Position numbers and translations under genes: made by a program | Shown: positions 51,655-61,537 of the stretch, piece by piece | Position numbering within the stretch: the first letter of the stretch is position 1 | Layout of the letters: every line of letters begins with the position of its first letter | Assembly: GCA_028284155.1 (NCBI GenBank) | Contig: JANQSF010000152.1 | Coordinates: 1-64,000, forward strand | Direction of reading: 5' to 3' | Origin: Phycisphaeraceae bacterium | GTDB lineage: Bacteria; Planctomycetota; Phycisphaerae; Phycisphaerales; Phycisphaeraceae | Length of the DNA: 64,000 bases | The notes under the pieces: model-generated | Seen by the model: the letters and a program-made list of their open reading frames with translations, nothing else | Told to the model about the DNA's origin: nothing | Database searches by the model: none

Positions 51655-52200
51655 TCATGCGCCCCGCAGATACGCCGCAATCAGGCTCGCGTGCGACAGC
51701 GGCTTGCTCAGGTCGTTGATCGAGCTGTTGGTCTCGTAGTCCAGCAGCACGACCGGCTGGGCGTCGAGGATCGTCCGCAGTTGCACGAGTTCGCTTTGAA
51801 GGCGGTTGTCGAGCACCCAGCGATACGTCGGTAGGTAGATCTGGTTGCGCGCGTCGAGGTAGTTGAGCAGCGCATCGCTCGTTAGGCCGAACTGGTGGCC
51901 GAGCACTCGGCCGCGCGACCGGGCGGAGCGTTTGATGCCCTTCATGTTGGTGATGTCGAGTTTGGTCGGGTCGACGCCTTCACGCTCGAAGACCTTGAGC
52001 GCCTGCCAGACGCCCTCGACCGATTGGGCCGACACGCCGGGCGAGTCGGGGACGGGGATTTGGCCGTGCGGGTAGAACGGGCTGAACCGCACCCACGGCT
52101 CCGGACCACGCGACGTGACGTCGACAATCGCGGCGTCGGGGTTGTCGCGCTCGACGTTGGCGAGCTTCCGACGGCGGCTTGCGAGGGTGACGGGGTGCAT
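51655..52200 (-). CDS. Conserved unknown protein, partner of the TIR gene
   Basis: 181 residues, soluble. I do not recognise a characterised domain; it may belong to the family called DUF6939. Features: VERDNPDAAIVDVTSRGPEPWVRFSPFYPHGQIPVPDSPG at the start, a helix-rich middle with GIKRSARSRGRVLGHQFGL, and SSINDLSKPLSHASLIAAYLRGA at the end. It begins 20 bases after the TIR gene stop, so the two are co-transcribed. That the two were also duplicated together (relics at 49858 and 50086) argues for a functional pair. Confidence 0.72.
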   Translation of the reverse strand: MHPVTLASRRRKLANVERDNPDAAIVDVTSRGPEPWVRFSPFYPHGQIPVPDSPGVSAQSVEGVWQALKVFEREGVDPTKLDITNMKGIKRSARSRGRVLGHQFGLTSDALLNYLDARNQIYLPTYRWVLDNRLQSELVQLRTILDAQPVVLLDYETNSSINDLSKPLSHASLIAAYLRGA

Positions 52201-52219
52201 TGGCCGTTGTAACGGTACG

Positions 52220-54385
52220 TCAAGCCAGTGACTCGGGGATGTTTCGATAGAAGCGGTGTTGGACGATGCGTGGACTGTTTGGGTGATTGAATGCCAGGTA
52301 CTCGGCGTCTTCCGCGACTTGTCGAGCCAGCCCCGCGCACTGGCGAAGGGATGGACGACGCTGGATTTCGAGCACCTTGCTCAACCACATGGCCGCGTCG
52401 GCGAGGCGCTCGTAATGGCGTGTTTCCGCCGGCGCAGCCTGGCAGGCTTTGGCCTTCCATTGCAACGCGCGCGACGCAAGGCCCAGTCGGTGTTTCTTGC
52501 TTAGAGCGTTGAGGTAGCCCTCGCCAATCCTCGCTGCCGATTCTGATTCGTCATCGTCGGTCAGGTGTCGCGCCATCGGCTCAAGGGTCTCCATGACGAA
52601 GTTGCGGGCGAGATGGAACACGTACCAGGCGACGGCGGCGAGGCCAAGCGATGCGGCAAGCCAAATCGCCGCGCCCTGGTGTCCCGTGACGAGCAGCAGG
52701 CCGGCGAACGCGATCGCTGCCAGGACGAGGTGGATGATGTGGTCGACGAACCGCCGGTCCTCGCCGCGCATCCGCAGGACCAACGGGACGAGGTCCGGCG
52801 AGATGACGCTCAGCGAACCGTCCATGGCGAACGTCGGCGTGCCCGGCGCCCACCAGCGGGCGCGGTCGGTGTCGCCATACGCGCGTGTGAGTCGGCGGCG
52901 CTGTGTCCATGAGCCGGCCGACACGACAAGCACGCCGAGCGCGGACCAGTAGGCGGGCGACGTGACATCGAACCACCGGGCCAACAGGCAGGCCGAAAGC
53001 AGGATTGGGTTGAGCAGACCCCAGAACACACAGCAGACAAGCCACGCCACGACCTGGCCAATCGACGCCGCAGCGAGCGCGATGCGTGCCGCGCCCGGGT
53101 TGTTCATCGCCTCCTTGACGTAAAACCGGTCATTGAACCCCACGCCGAAGATGACGTTGATCCGCCTCGCCTCGCGCACGATGGCGGTCAGCAGGAAGTC
53201 ACCGACCAGCACGCCGAACCCCAAAGCGAACAGCGGGTTGTTGAACATCGCCTGCGCGTCTGGAACGTTGATCAGCCAGCCGAAAAAGACGGCGACGAGA
53301 CAGATCAGTCCCTTCACCGCGATAAGTGTCCTCGACTCGCGAGCCAACCCCGCCTGCGGGTCGCAACGGAGCGACGAGGCGATCGACTCGAAGGTCTGAG
53401 TCAGCTTGCAGAACGTCGGGAAGTCGTCCTTGGGCAGCACGACCTTGAATGTCAGGTCGACCTGCCCGACAAGCGTTCGGTCGGAGTTGGTTACGACCAT
53501 CGAGAAGCGGCGGTACCAGGCCTGTTGGTTGTCGTCGTCGCCGTCGCCCAAGTAGGTCAACGCCAAGTGGCTTCTGCCGTCGCCGTCGAAATACACGTGC
53601 AGGCCGCGCTCCCGCAGCCCGCGGCGTAATAACTCCTCGTGATCGTGTGCCCGGTACGTGTCGTAAACATCTCGGCCGGCCGCAGACTCCACCGGCGGCA
53701 ACCGCGTGTTGCCGACGCGTGTGAAACACGGGTTGATGTCGACCTGCAATTCAACGGCGTGGTCGTCGATCCGCCCCTCAAGAAAGTGCGAGAACGACGG
53801 AACACGATTGCCGCGCGTCTCGAGCATCGCCTCGATCACGCCCGAATGCCGCTCCTTGAACACGTTTCCCGTGTTCAGTGTTGCGTCGAACCGAAGCCGC
53901 GTGGGCTGAGCGTGCGGCGCCATCAGTTCGTCAAACACGTCCTGCCTGATCGAGTTCAGTTCATGCGAAACCGCCAGGTTGGTGTGCGTCCGGATGAACT
54001 CGAGCACGTCGTACACCTTCCCCGTCCACGCCATGGAGACGGTGTCGCGCAACTGTGGAAACAGGTGGAAACGCCCGACGTATTCAGGCTCCATGCAGAC
54101 TTCGAGCACGCGGTCCAGCGGCATGCGGCGCAGGACGCGGGACGCCTCGTGTCGGCAGTGTTCGGAGACGAGCCACTCTTCGCTGGTGAACAGCACGGCG
54201 TACCGGCTGGCGTCCACGCCCCGGTCGATTGCGGACAGGAAGTTGTCGTAGTTCGACAACAGCACCTGGTACTCGGCGCACCAGACCCGCACGCCACCAG
54301 CCGACAACCGCTCCGCGACCGCGCGGACGGTGTTGGCGTCCTGGCTCTTGTAGCTGATGAACAGGTCGTAGGCTTCAGATGACAT
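52220..54385 (-). CDS. TIR-domain protein with multiple transmembrane helices
   Basis: 721 residues. Residues about 5-130 form a TIR domain: YDLFISYKSQDANTVRAVAERL, VRVWCAEYQVL, SRYAVLFTSEEW and SEHCRHEAS, where the final Glu lies in the SxxCxxE position used by NAD-cleaving TIR domains. Residues about 150-370 form a soluble middle domain (DINPCFTRVGN, YFDGDGRSHLALTYLGDG). Residues about 375-600 contain roughly six membrane helices. The C-terminal ~120 residues are helical. TIR-TM proteins occur in anti-phage defence, where NAD loss or membrane damage kills the infected cell; a defence role here is inferred from architecture only. Confidence 0.85.
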   Translation of the reverse strand: MSSEAYDLFISYKSQDANTVRAVAERLSAGGVRVWCAEYQVLLSNYDNFLSAIDRGVDASRYAVLFTSEEWLVSEHCRHEASRVLRRMPLDRVLEVCMEPEYVGRFHLFPQLRDTVSMAWTGKVYDVLEFIRTHTNLAVSHELNSIRQDVFDELMAPHAQPTRLRFDATLNTGNVFKERHSGVIEAMLETRGNRVPSFSHFLEGRIDDHAVELQVDINPCFTRVGNTRLPPVESAAGRDVYDTYRAHDHEELLRRGLRERGLHVYFDGDGRSHLALTYLGDGDDDNQQAWYRRFSMVVTNSDRTLVGQVDLTFKVVLPKDDFPTFCKLTQTFESIASSLRCDPQAGLARESRTLIAVKGLICLVAVFFGWLINVPDAQAMFNNPLFALGFGVLVGDFLLTAIVREARRINVIFGVGFNDRFYVKEAMNNPGAARIALAAASIGQVVAWLVCCVFWGLLNPILLSACLLARWFDVTSPAYWSALGVLVVSAGSWTQRRRLTRAYGDTDRARWWAPGTPTFAMDGSLSVISPDLVPLVLRMRGEDRRFVDHIIHLVLAAIAFAGLLLVTGHQGAAIWLAASLGLAAVAWYVFHLARNFVMETLEPMARHLTDDDESESAARIGEGYLNALSKKHRLGLASRALQWKAKACQAAPAETRHYERLADAAMWLSKVLEIQRRPSLRQCAGLARQVAEDAEYLAFNHPNSPRIVQHRFYRNIPESLA

Positions 54386-54441
54386 CCCGTGACGCCCGAC
54401 GGGGTCGACGCTTGAGTCGAGTGACGTTCAGCATACAACAA

Positions 54442-54512
54442 GTAGGTCAGGTCGTTCGACCTGACGACGGACATCTGCGTCGATCCATGTCAGGTCGAAT
54501 GACCTGACCTAC
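54442..54512. repeat. 24-base inverted repeat of GTAGGTCAGGTCG palindromes
   Basis: The arms 54442-54465 and 54489-54512 are reverse complements with one mismatch, and each arm is itself a hairpin (GTCAGGTCG-TT-CGACCTGAC). A further single copy lies at 58078. It separates the glycoside hydrolase and TIR genes. Confidence 0.85.
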
Positions 54513-54519
54513 GAGAACG

Positions 54520-56832
54520 TCATTCCGATGTTCCAAGGTCGTCCGACAACACCACATACATCACATCACGCGGCAGGTCGATCGTCACGCTGTCGCGAGA
54601 TCGTTTCAGCGCGATCTCGCCGCCGTCGCGGCCGGCCAGTGTGACGCGGCGTGCGTTACGGATGGCTGAGTTGTTCAACGTGACCGTGACCTGCGTGTCC
54701 CTGATCCGCCACGGTGGTCGGCCGGCGTTGGTGATCTGTTCGCCGTTGATCTTCTGTTTCTGGAAGTCGAACGTGACGGGCCTGGTCTGCCAGCCGGTCA
54801 GTCGAGCGGTTGTGCCGACCTGGATGAGGACGCGTTTCGACGAACGCAAGTCAGCGCCGTCGAGTGACACGACGCTCACGGCCGCGTAGTCGTTTTGCGA
54901 TGTGATCGTTACGTCGCGCAGTTTGAACGCACCGCCGGCTTGCTTCAGGAAGCCGGTCACGCCCTGCGCTTTGGGGGCGTTCATCGTGCACAGGCCGAGC
55001 TTGTAGTTCCATTCGAGTTGGCGGGTGTTGCTGTGGATGACGCCGCGCTGCGGGTCGAGGTGTTTGGCGAAGTCGCTGACCTTCGACGCGCGTTTGTCGC
55101 CCAGTTGCATCTGCACGGGGCCGACGAGGAACGCCGCCCGGCTGATCCGCCCGTCGGCGCGTCGCGTCGACTTGGCCTCTTGCGTCTCCCGGCTGACGCC
55201 GTAGATCTCGTTGTCGTCGATGGCCGGCGGCTCACGTCGGAAGACCGAGTCGAGCGTTCGCCGTTCGACGACGACCGGCTCGCCCTCGGCGAGGTATCCG
55301 TTGCGAAATACGAGCGCGGCCGCGGGGAACATGCCCATCAGCATCGGTGTCGAGCAACTCCACTTGTCCAGCGCATGCGACCCGTCAACCGGCCAGAACA
55401 TCCGACGCGGGTCGGTCAGCCAGTGTTTGGTGTTGGCGGAGAACCAGTACACCCCATCGACCCCGCCCAGCGACTGGTACGCGGCGATCAGGAACGGGCC
55501 TTCGGATTGATAGAGATTGGGGTGCTTCCAACTCGTCTCGGTGACGATGAACGGGTGGCCGACGTGTGACTTGAAGTTGGCGGTCAGTTCCAGCGGCTTG
55601 TGCAGGCAGGACTCATTGACAAGCTGGTGACCCGGGTCGATGCGGTACCCCTTGTTTTGGCCCAGGTGCTGGTAGTCGCTGCCGTAGTACTCGTTCTCGG
55701 CGTCGATATCGAGCGCGGCGTACGTCCAGCGTTCGATCTCTTTCAACCGCAGGTCGTTGGCGGTGCGCCAGTTGGTGGCGTTGAGCAGTTGCTTGCAGCC
55801 AAGCTCGTCACGCAGGTACTTGCCCATGCGTGCGTAGAAGTCGCGCTGGAACTGAGCCAGGAATTGCGTCTGGTCGCGCATGCGCTTGTCGGTGCCGCCT
55901 TGCCAGTCTTGCGTCATGTGCCACGTGCTGTAAAGCGACACGACGCCGGCGTTCGGCTGATCGTCTTTCTCACGCTTGTTGTCCCACGCCTGGTAGGTCT
56001 TGTCGAGCGAGCCATACTTGGAAGTCAGCCACTTGGCGAATGCTTCGTTGAGTCGTTTCTTCTGCGGGTCGGGCAGGCGCTGCGCGGTCCAGAAGAACAG
56101 GCTGTCTTCGTTGTGCACCTGCAGGATGGCGACGGTCGGGTCGTTTTTGATGGCCAACCCGGTGTGCGGGTTGACCGTCGTGTAAAGGTATTTGGTCCAG
56201 GCCTTGTAACCGTCCTGCATGCGTGGGTCGGTGAAGATCGCGCCCCACGGGCGTTCGCCGTTGCCGTAGCCTTCGAGCTTCCAGCTCCTGGGTGTTTCGT
56301 GGTGGCCATAGTAGGGCGAGATGGTCACGTAGATGCCGTGCTTCTTCGCGCCGGCCACGAAGCGGAAGATGCCCTCGACCTCGTCGCGGTTGACGTCGGT
56401 GATGGCCGCGCCCTCTTGCTTCGCTGCGACCGTCGCGTGCAGGCGCACCATGTTCACGCCTAGCCGCGCGAGGAACCGACAGTGCTCATCGATCTGCCGC
56501 TGCCACCGCTGCGCGACTTCGTCGGCTGACGAAGGGTTCGACCGGTCGCCGCGCGGCTTGCGGTACATGTCGCTGCCGATCGCCCAGAACCGGATCGGCT
56601 TGCCGTCGCCGCGCACGAACGAGTTGCCGTCTTTCGAAAGACGCACGAACCCGGTTTGGCCGGACTGCCGCTCGTTCAGGCTGCGCAAGTCGAGCAAACG
56701 CGGGCCTTGTGCCGTTTCAGAGTCGGGCTCGAACGGCCAGGTGTCGGATTGCGCGTGCGCGAAAGTTGCGAACAGAGCGATGGCCGCTACAAGCGCGGTT
56801 GACAGGGTCGTGCGTTGGCGAAGCATGGTCAT
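54520..56832 (-). CDS. Exported glycoside hydrolase, clan GH-A type
   Basis: 770 residues from the ATG at 56832 (56826 possible); signal LVAAIALFATFAHAQ. The barrel starts FVRGDGKPIRFWAIGSDMYRK and has FLARLGVNMVRLHATVA, YVTISPYYGHHETPRS, the acid/base Glu in VAILQVHNEDSLFFW, and a nucleophile candidate in PFIVTETSWKHP. The C-terminal ~250 residues are a beta-sandwich. It resembles cellulase-like planctomycete proteins; substrate and family number cannot be assigned by eye. Confidence 0.82.
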   Translation of the reverse strand: MTMLRQRTTLSTALVAAIALFATFAHAQSDTWPFEPDSETAQGPRLLDLRSLNERQSGQTGFVRLSKDGNSFVRGDGKPIRFWAIGSDMYRKPRGDRSNPSSADEVAQRWQRQIDEHCRFLARLGVNMVRLHATVAAKQEGAAITDVNRDEVEGIFRFVAGAKKHGIYVTISPYYGHHETPRSWKLEGYGNGERPWGAIFTDPRMQDGYKAWTKYLYTTVNPHTGLAIKNDPTVAILQVHNEDSLFFWTAQRLPDPQKKRLNEAFAKWLTSKYGSLDKTYQAWDNKREKDDQPNAGVVSLYSTWHMTQDWQGGTDKRMRDQTQFLAQFQRDFYARMGKYLRDELGCKQLLNATNWRTANDLRLKEIERWTYAALDIDAENEYYGSDYQHLGQNKGYRIDPGHQLVNESCLHKPLELTANFKSHVGHPFIVTETSWKHPNLYQSEGPFLIAAYQSLGGVDGVYWFSANTKHWLTDPRRMFWPVDGSHALDKWSCSTPMLMGMFPAAALVFRNGYLAEGEPVVVERRTLDSVFRREPPAIDDNEIYGVSRETQEAKSTRRADGRISRAAFLVGPVQMQLGDKRASKVSDFAKHLDPQRGVIHSNTRQLEWNYKLGLCTMNAPKAQGVTGFLKQAGGAFKLRDVTITSQNDYAAVSVVSLDGADLRSSKRVLIQVGTTARLTGWQTRPVTFDFQKQKINGEQITNAGRPPWRIRDTQVTVTLNNSAIRNARRVTLAGRDGGEIALKRSRDSVTIDLPRDVMYVVLSDDLGTSE

Positions 56833-56890
56833 CTCGCGGATTGGGTCGGAAGGACTGACCAACGCGAGATGTTACCAGAGTGTCGTGGCC

Positions 56891-58003
56891 TCACCCCACC
56901 CGCTGCAGCGCGCCCGCGTCGAACGCGACGCCGCCCTCGTCGGCGATCTCCTTGAACTCGTCGAGTTCAGCCTCGGTGAAGATCAACCCGCCGGCCTGCT
57001 CGCTGCGCTGCGCGGCCTGGTGCTCGATCTCGCCGGGCAGGATGCATCGGCCGGTGTCGCGGTTGCCGTGACCCATCACGTCGTCGACGACGGCCTTGAG
57101 GTTCTCAGCCTGCGATCGGCCGCGCGCGAAGTGGCCGACGTTCAACGCATCCGGGTGGATGACCTGGAAGAAGAAGTTGGGCGTCGTCTTTTCGTCGCGG
57201 CCGATCTTGGCCGCCTCCTGCGGGCGCGAGCGGATCGTCGGCAGCGACCCGCCGATCAGCGCGCCGACCAATTCGTTGATCAACGCCAGGCCGTAGCCCT
57301 TGTGCGCCCCGAACGTCACGAGCGCAGACACCTGATTAGGGTCGGTCGTTTCATTGCCGTTGGCGTCGACGGCCGCGCCGGGCGGCAGCGTCTTGCCCTC
57401 GCGTTTGAACTGTTGCACCCGACCCATCGCGACGGTGCTGGTCGCCCAGTCGATGACGATGGGGAAGCCGATCGCCTCGGTCGTCGGGAAGCCCCACGAG
57501 TGCGGGTTGGTGCCTAGCGTCGGGAACTTGCCGCCAAAGGGAACGACCTCAGCCAGCGCGGCCGTGCAGTTGGTGTACGCGATGTAGCCCTTCTTGGCCG
57601 CGTCCATGACGTAGCCGCCGCCCCACAGGTAGTGGAACGCCTGGTCGACGCTGACGATGCCCACGCCGTACTTGTCCGCCAGTTTGCAGCAGGTCTCCAT
57701 CGCCTCGAACGCGACGGCCTGCCCGAGCTTCTTGTTCGCGTTCCACTTCTGACACGCGTCGAACTTGCTCGGCTTCTTGATGATCGTCGCCCCCGGAACA
57801 CATCCCGGGTTGTCCTTATTAAGCGAACCGAACAACTCGTCCAGGTGTAACGCCTTGAGCGCATTGTGCGTCTTGATGCCGTGCCACGCGGCCATCTCGC
57901 AGAAGCGCGCACCCTGTTTGGCCTCGTCGGCGGCGTAGCCGCGCTTGCGGTAGGCGGCCTCGACGATCTGGTTGTGCAGCGGGACGGGGACGACGTATTC
58001 CAT
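56891..58003 (-). CDS. Malate/L-lactate/ureidoglycolate dehydrogenase family (LDH2/MDH2)
   Basis: 370 residues. Family motifs: KTHNALKALHLDELFG, GVGIVSVDQAFHYLWGGGYVMDAAKKGYIAYTNCTA, VVPFGGKFPTLGTNPHSWGFPT, FPIVIDWATSTVAMGRV, FGAHKGYGLALINELVGALIGG and GHGNRDTGRCILPGE. It uses NAD(P) to oxidise 2-hydroxy acids; the specific substrate is not decidable. Full length. It lies 58 bases upstream of the glycoside hydrolase gene on the same strand. Confidence 0.92.
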   Translation of the reverse strand: MEYVVPVPLHNQIVEAAYRKRGYAADEAKQGARFCEMAAWHGIKTHNALKALHLDELFGSLNKDNPGCVPGATIIKKPSKFDACQKWNANKKLGQAVAFEAMETCCKLADKYGVGIVSVDQAFHYLWGGGYVMDAAKKGYIAYTNCTAALAEVVPFGGKFPTLGTNPHSWGFPTTEAIGFPIVIDWATSTVAMGRVQQFKREGKTLPPGAAVDANGNETTDPNQVSALVTFGAHKGYGLALINELVGALIGGSLPTIRSRPQEAAKIGRDEKTTPNFFFQVIHPDALNVGHFARGRSQAENLKAVVDDVMGHGNRDTGRCILPGEIEHQAAQRSEQAGGLIFTEAELDEFKEIADEGGVAFDAGALQRVG

Positions 58004-58077
58004 GGGTCAAGTCCTGAATCGCGAGATTGATGAGCTTGGGTTCAACGCCAGACCGGCCACAGGCCGGGGCCCAAGTT

Positions 58078-58101
58078 GTAGGTCAGGTCGTTTGACCTGA
58101 C
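58078..58101. repeat. Single copy of the GTAGGTCAGGTCG palindrome
   Basis: Matches the arm at 54442 except for one loop base (GTCAGGTCG-TT-TGACCTGAC). The surrounding 58020-58240 gap also holds an imperfect CCTTCAGCCC ... GGGCTGAAGG inverted repeat. No gene is visible in it. Confidence 0.75.
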
Positions 58102-58254
58102 ACGACTGCCCTTCAGCCCCGGGCTTCGCCCGGGGATCGGTTGATCTCACACGACTCAATAGGCCATCGCGTCCTGCACGCTCTTCCCACAGTTGCGACC
58201 GGTCCCCGGCCAGAGGCCCGGGCTGAAGGTGTGTATCAGGTCGCAGATTGTTGT

Positions 58255-59835
58255 TTAACCGGCTACCTCCGGCCGACCCGGCTCCGGCCAATCGACGTGG
58301 AACTTCTTGCCGCGCGGTTCGTCGGTTCGTTCGTACGTGTGGGCGCCGAAGTAGTCGCGTTGGCCTTGCAGCAGATTGGCTGGCAGCACAGCCGAGCGGT
58401 AGCCGTCGTAGTACGCCAAGGCCGACATCATCTGTGGGCAGGGCACGCCCGTCTCGGCCGCCAGGGCCACGACCTTCCGCCAACTCTTTTGGCCCTTGTC
58501 GACCTTGCCGCGGAAGTACGGGTCGAGCAGCAGGTTGGCCAGCTTCTTGTTCGCGTCGAACGCTTCCTTGATCTTTTGGAGGAAGCGGGCGCGGATGATG
58601 CACCCGCCACGCCAGATCATCGCGATCTGCCCGAAGTTCAGCTTCCAGTCGTACTCGTTCTGCGCCTCAGCCATGAGCGCGAAGCCCTGCGCGTACGAAC
58701 ATATCTTCGAGCAGTACAGCGCGTCGTGGATCGCCTTGAGCAGGGCCTTGCGCTCCTTCGGGTCTTTGATGCGCTTAGGCTTGGGGCCCTTGAGCGTCGT
58801 GCTCGCGTCGACGCGTTCGTCCTTGATCGCGCTGAGGCAACGGGCGAACACGGCCTCCGCGATCGACGGCGCGGTCACGCCCATGTCCAAGGCGTTCTTA
58901 CTCGTCCACTTGCCCGTACCTTTCTGTCCGGCCCGATCCAGTATGACGTCGACAAGGAAACGGCGCTTGTTGCGCGGGTCTCTTTGTTGAAGAATGTCGG
59001 CCGTGATCTCGATCAGGAATGAGTCGAGGTCGCCCTTGTTCCACTTGGCGAACACGTCGCTCATTTCGTCGGGCTTCATGCCCAGCAGGTGCTTCATCAG
59101 GTGGTACGACTCGCAGATGAGCTGCATGTCGCCGTACTCGATGCCGTTGTGCACCATCTTGACGTAATGCCCCGCACCGTCCGGCCCAATGTGTGCGGTG
59201 CAAGGCACGCCGCCCTTGACGGGCTTGCCGCGTTCCGCGCCCTCGATCGGTTTGCCCGTCGCGCGATCGACCTTGGCGGCGACGGCATTCCAGATTGGCT
59301 TCAGTTGCTTCCACGAATCCTTCGACCCGCCCGGCATCAGCGACGGCCCGAACCGCGCGCCCTCTTCGCCGCCGGACACGCCCGAGCCGACGAAGTGAAT
59401 GCCCTTCGGCGCTAACTCGTGCTCCCGGCGGATCGTCGCCTCCCACATCGAGTTGCCGCCGTCGATCAGGATGTCGCCTTTGTCGATCAACGGCAGCAGT
59501 TGATCGATCACCGTGTCGACCGCGTCGCGCGTGTGCCGATCGGGCGCGCTCGACTTGACCAAGAACATGATCTTCCGCGGCCGCTTGATCGACGCGACGA
59601 GTTGCTTGAGCGTCTTGCATGGCACGAGGTTGCCGTGCGCCGGCTCGTTGGCCTCCGCGTCAGCCACGAAGTCGAGCATCTTTTCGGTCGTGCGGTTGTA
59701 TACGGCCACCTTGAAACCGTGGTCGGCCATGTTCAGAACGATGTTCTGCCCCATGACGGCCAAGCCGATGAGGCCGATGTCGGCCGGGGGGGCGGTGGAG
59801 GCGGGCGATTTGCGAGTGGTCTTTTTCTTGGCCAT
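58255..59835 (-). CDS. gnd: 6-phosphogluconate dehydrogenase, decarboxylating
   Basis: 526 residues from the ATG at 59835. A Lys/Thr-rich extension of about 20 residues ([16 protein letters not shown]) precedes the Rossmann start [21 protein letters not shown]. Further marks: [84 protein letters not shown] and [12 protein letters not shown]. It makes ribulose 5-phosphate, CO2 and NADPH. Somewhat longer than the usual ~470 residues because of the N-terminus and the C-terminal end. Confidence 0.96.
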   Translation of the reverse strand: MAKKKTTRKSPASTAPPADIGLIGLAVMGQNIVLNMADHGFKVAVYNRTTEKMLDFVADAEANEPAHGNLVPCKTLKQLVASIKRPRKIMFLVKSSAPDRHTRDAVDTVIDQLLPLIDKGDILIDGGNSMWEATIRREHELAPKGIHFVGSGVSGGEEGARFGPSLMPGGSKDSWKQLKPIWNAVAAKVDRATGKPIEGAERGKPVKGGVPCTAHIGPDGAGHYVKMVHNGIEYGDMQLICESYHLMKHLLGMKPDEMSDVFAKWNKGDLDSFLIEITADILQQRDPRNKRRFLVDVILDRAGQKGTGKWTSKNALDMGVTAPSIAEAVFARCLSAIKDERVDASTTLKGPKPKRIKDPKERKALLKAIHDALYCSKICSYAQGFALMAEAQNEYDWKLNFGQIAMIWRGGCIIRARFLQKIKEAFDANKKLANLLLDPYFRGKVDKGQKSWRKVVALAAETGVPCPQMMSALAYYDGYRSAVLPANLLQGQRDYFGAHTYERTDEPRGKKFHVDWPEPGRPEVAG

Positions 59836-59904
59836 GTCAGTTCTGTTATTGATTGAGTAGGGCGGGCCCCGCCCCGCATGCGGCAATTGGCAATCGGGCC
59901 CATG

Positions 59905-60168
59905 TTATGTGAGGATCGCGAAAACGAGGAAGGCCGACGCCGACAGCGCGAACAGAATGACGGACGCGCCGCACCCCGACTTGGCCGGCGCGGTGAAACG
60001 CTCCGGGTGCGACTCGCGCAGGGCGTGCTCGTGCTGGTCGAGCGCGTCCTTGGCTTCCTTCAGCCCCGATCCGGTCGCCTCACGAAACACCTTGATCGCG
60101 GCGATCTTCTGCCCCGCGTAGAGGTGAGATTCGATCTGCGACCATTGTTCGTCGGTAGGGTCGGTCAT
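59905..60168 (-). CDS. Ribosomal L7/L12 C-terminal-like domain with membrane tail
   Basis: 87 residues. WSQIESHLYAGQKIAAIKVFREATGSGLKEAKDALDQHEHAL matches the C-terminal domain of L7/L12 (IxxYRxATGxGLKEAKxxV), but there is no N-terminal stalk domain. It ends in a single hydrophobic helix (GASVILFALSASAFLVFAIL). It is therefore not a ribosomal protein but a small tail-anchored relative, a type often seen in bacteria with no known function. Confidence 0.82.
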   Translation of the reverse strand: MTDPTDEQWSQIESHLYAGQKIAAIKVFREATGSGLKEAKDALDQHEHALRESHPERFTAPAKSGCGASVILFALSASAFLVFAILT

Positions 60169-60219
60169 GGTTTGATTGAGGTATCGCGCTAAGCCGCAAG
60201 CGGCTCGACGCTTGGTGGG

Positions 60220-61188
60220 TCAGAACTTGTTTGCCTGCGCCAGCGGCGGGTCGCCCGCGAGGACGCGCAGCAGGTTTTCCGTGGCCATCACGGCCTGCCG
60301 CTCGACGCTCTCGAACGTTCTGCTGCCGACGTGCGGCGTGACGAGGATGTTGTCGACGTCCTGGAAGACGTGCGGCGTCTGCATCGGTTCTCTTTCGAGC
60401 ACGTCGGTCGCGTAGCCGGCCAGTTTGCCCGCACGACATGCGTCGGCCACGGCAGGTTCGTCGATCAGACCGCCTCTTGCGCAGTTGATCACGATCGCGC
60501 CGTCTTTCATCGTCGCCAGCCGATCGGCGTTCAGAAAGCGGTGGTTGTCGTCGGTCAGGTTCATGTGCAGGCTGAGCACGTCGCTTTTGGCCAGGATTTC
60601 GTCCATCGACCAGCAGCGCGTCACGTCGTGTTCGCGTGCGAACGCATCATCGAAATACACGTCGTACGCGAGCACGGCCATGTCAAACGCGCGGGCCCGC
60701 TTGGCGACCTCCTTTCCGATGCGACCCAGCCCCATGATGCCGATCGTTTTGCCAGCCAACTCGCTGCCGGTGACCCGCTTCCATTGGCCGGCCTTCGTCC
60801 CGCTGACGTGCGGCCAAAAGTGCTTCGCCACGCCGATCATCAGCCCGAACGCATGCTCCGCCACCGTCGTGTGATTCACGCCCGGCGTAAACAGCACGGG
60901 CACTTTCAGATCGGTCGCCGCCTGCACGTCGACGCTGTCCAGCCCGATGCCATACTTCGACAGGCAGACCAGTCGCGGCAGGGCGGCCTGGATGACCGGC
61001 CGAGCGATCTCATCATCGCCGTGCAGCAGCCCGTCAAAACCGCCCCCGGATCGAACCAGTTCGAGCATCGTGGTCTCAGGCAGCGGGCCGCGTTCGCGGA
61101 CGATCTCGTGCCCTGACGCCGCCAGCAGGTCGTGGTGCCTGCCGGGCGTGTCCTGGTAACTGGTCGTGGTCAGGAGGATGCGTTTCAT
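60220..61188 (-). CDS. D-isomer 2-hydroxyacid dehydrogenase (phosphoglycerate dehydrogenase-like)
   Basis: 322 residues from the ATG at 61188, with the frame upstream rejected as repeat sequence. NAD-binding GLGRIGKEVAKRARAF with acceptor Asp in LAYDVYFDD; catalytic Arg in INCARGGLIDE, Glu in DVLEREPM, His in ILVTPHVGSRT; substrate loop SKYGIGLDSVDV and TPGVNHTTVAEHAFGLM. There is no ACT domain, so it is a short PGDH-type or another 2-hydroxyacid dehydrogenase. Confidence 0.92.
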   Translation of the reverse strand: MKRILLTTTSYQDTPGRHHDLLAASGHEIVRERGPLPETTMLELVRSGGGFDGLLHGDDEIARPVIQAALPRLVCLSKYGIGLDSVDVQAATDLKVPVLFTPGVNHTTVAEHAFGLMIGVAKHFWPHVSGTKAGQWKRVTGSELAGKTIGIMGLGRIGKEVAKRARAFDMAVLAYDVYFDDAFAREHDVTRCWSMDEILAKSDVLSLHMNLTDDNHRFLNADRLATMKDGAIVINCARGGLIDEPAVADACRAGKLAGYATDVLEREPMQTPHVFQDVDNILVTPHVGSRTFESVERQAVMATENLLRVLAGDPPLAQANKF

Positions 61189-61537
61189 GGTCGGGTCGCG
61201 TTGTTGAATCGATTCACCGTTTCGCCGTTTAGCCGCGGGGCTTGCCCCGCCATCCGTTTCAGTCGCCGACGCCCGATTGCGAGGCCGATCGGCGGCGTTG
61301 ATCGTCCCGCCACTCGGGGGAGAGTGACTCAGAATGTCCCCTGTCGAGGCGGTGACGCACGGCCTCCAAGGCGCCATGCGGGGCAAGCCCCGCCGTTAAA
61401 CTCAAGCGACGCCCTCGGCGTCGCTTGCCGCCGAGGGGTCGGGTCGGTAATATATCCGGCTCGACCCAGCCCGGCCCCCGGCAGGGTTGGCTTTTCCCGC
61501 AAGACCCGCAACGCACAGACGCTACCGGAGCCTTCAA
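61189..61537. other. Palindrome-rich intergenic region before rpsP
   Basis: It contains two copies of the palindrome GCGGGGC-TT/AA-GCCCCGC (61235-61250 and 61378-61393), which also pair with each other. There is a perfect hairpin AAGCGACGCC-CTC-GGCGTCGCTT (61404-61426) about 110 bases upstream of rpsP, a possible leader structure. No gene is supported. Confidence 0.65.
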
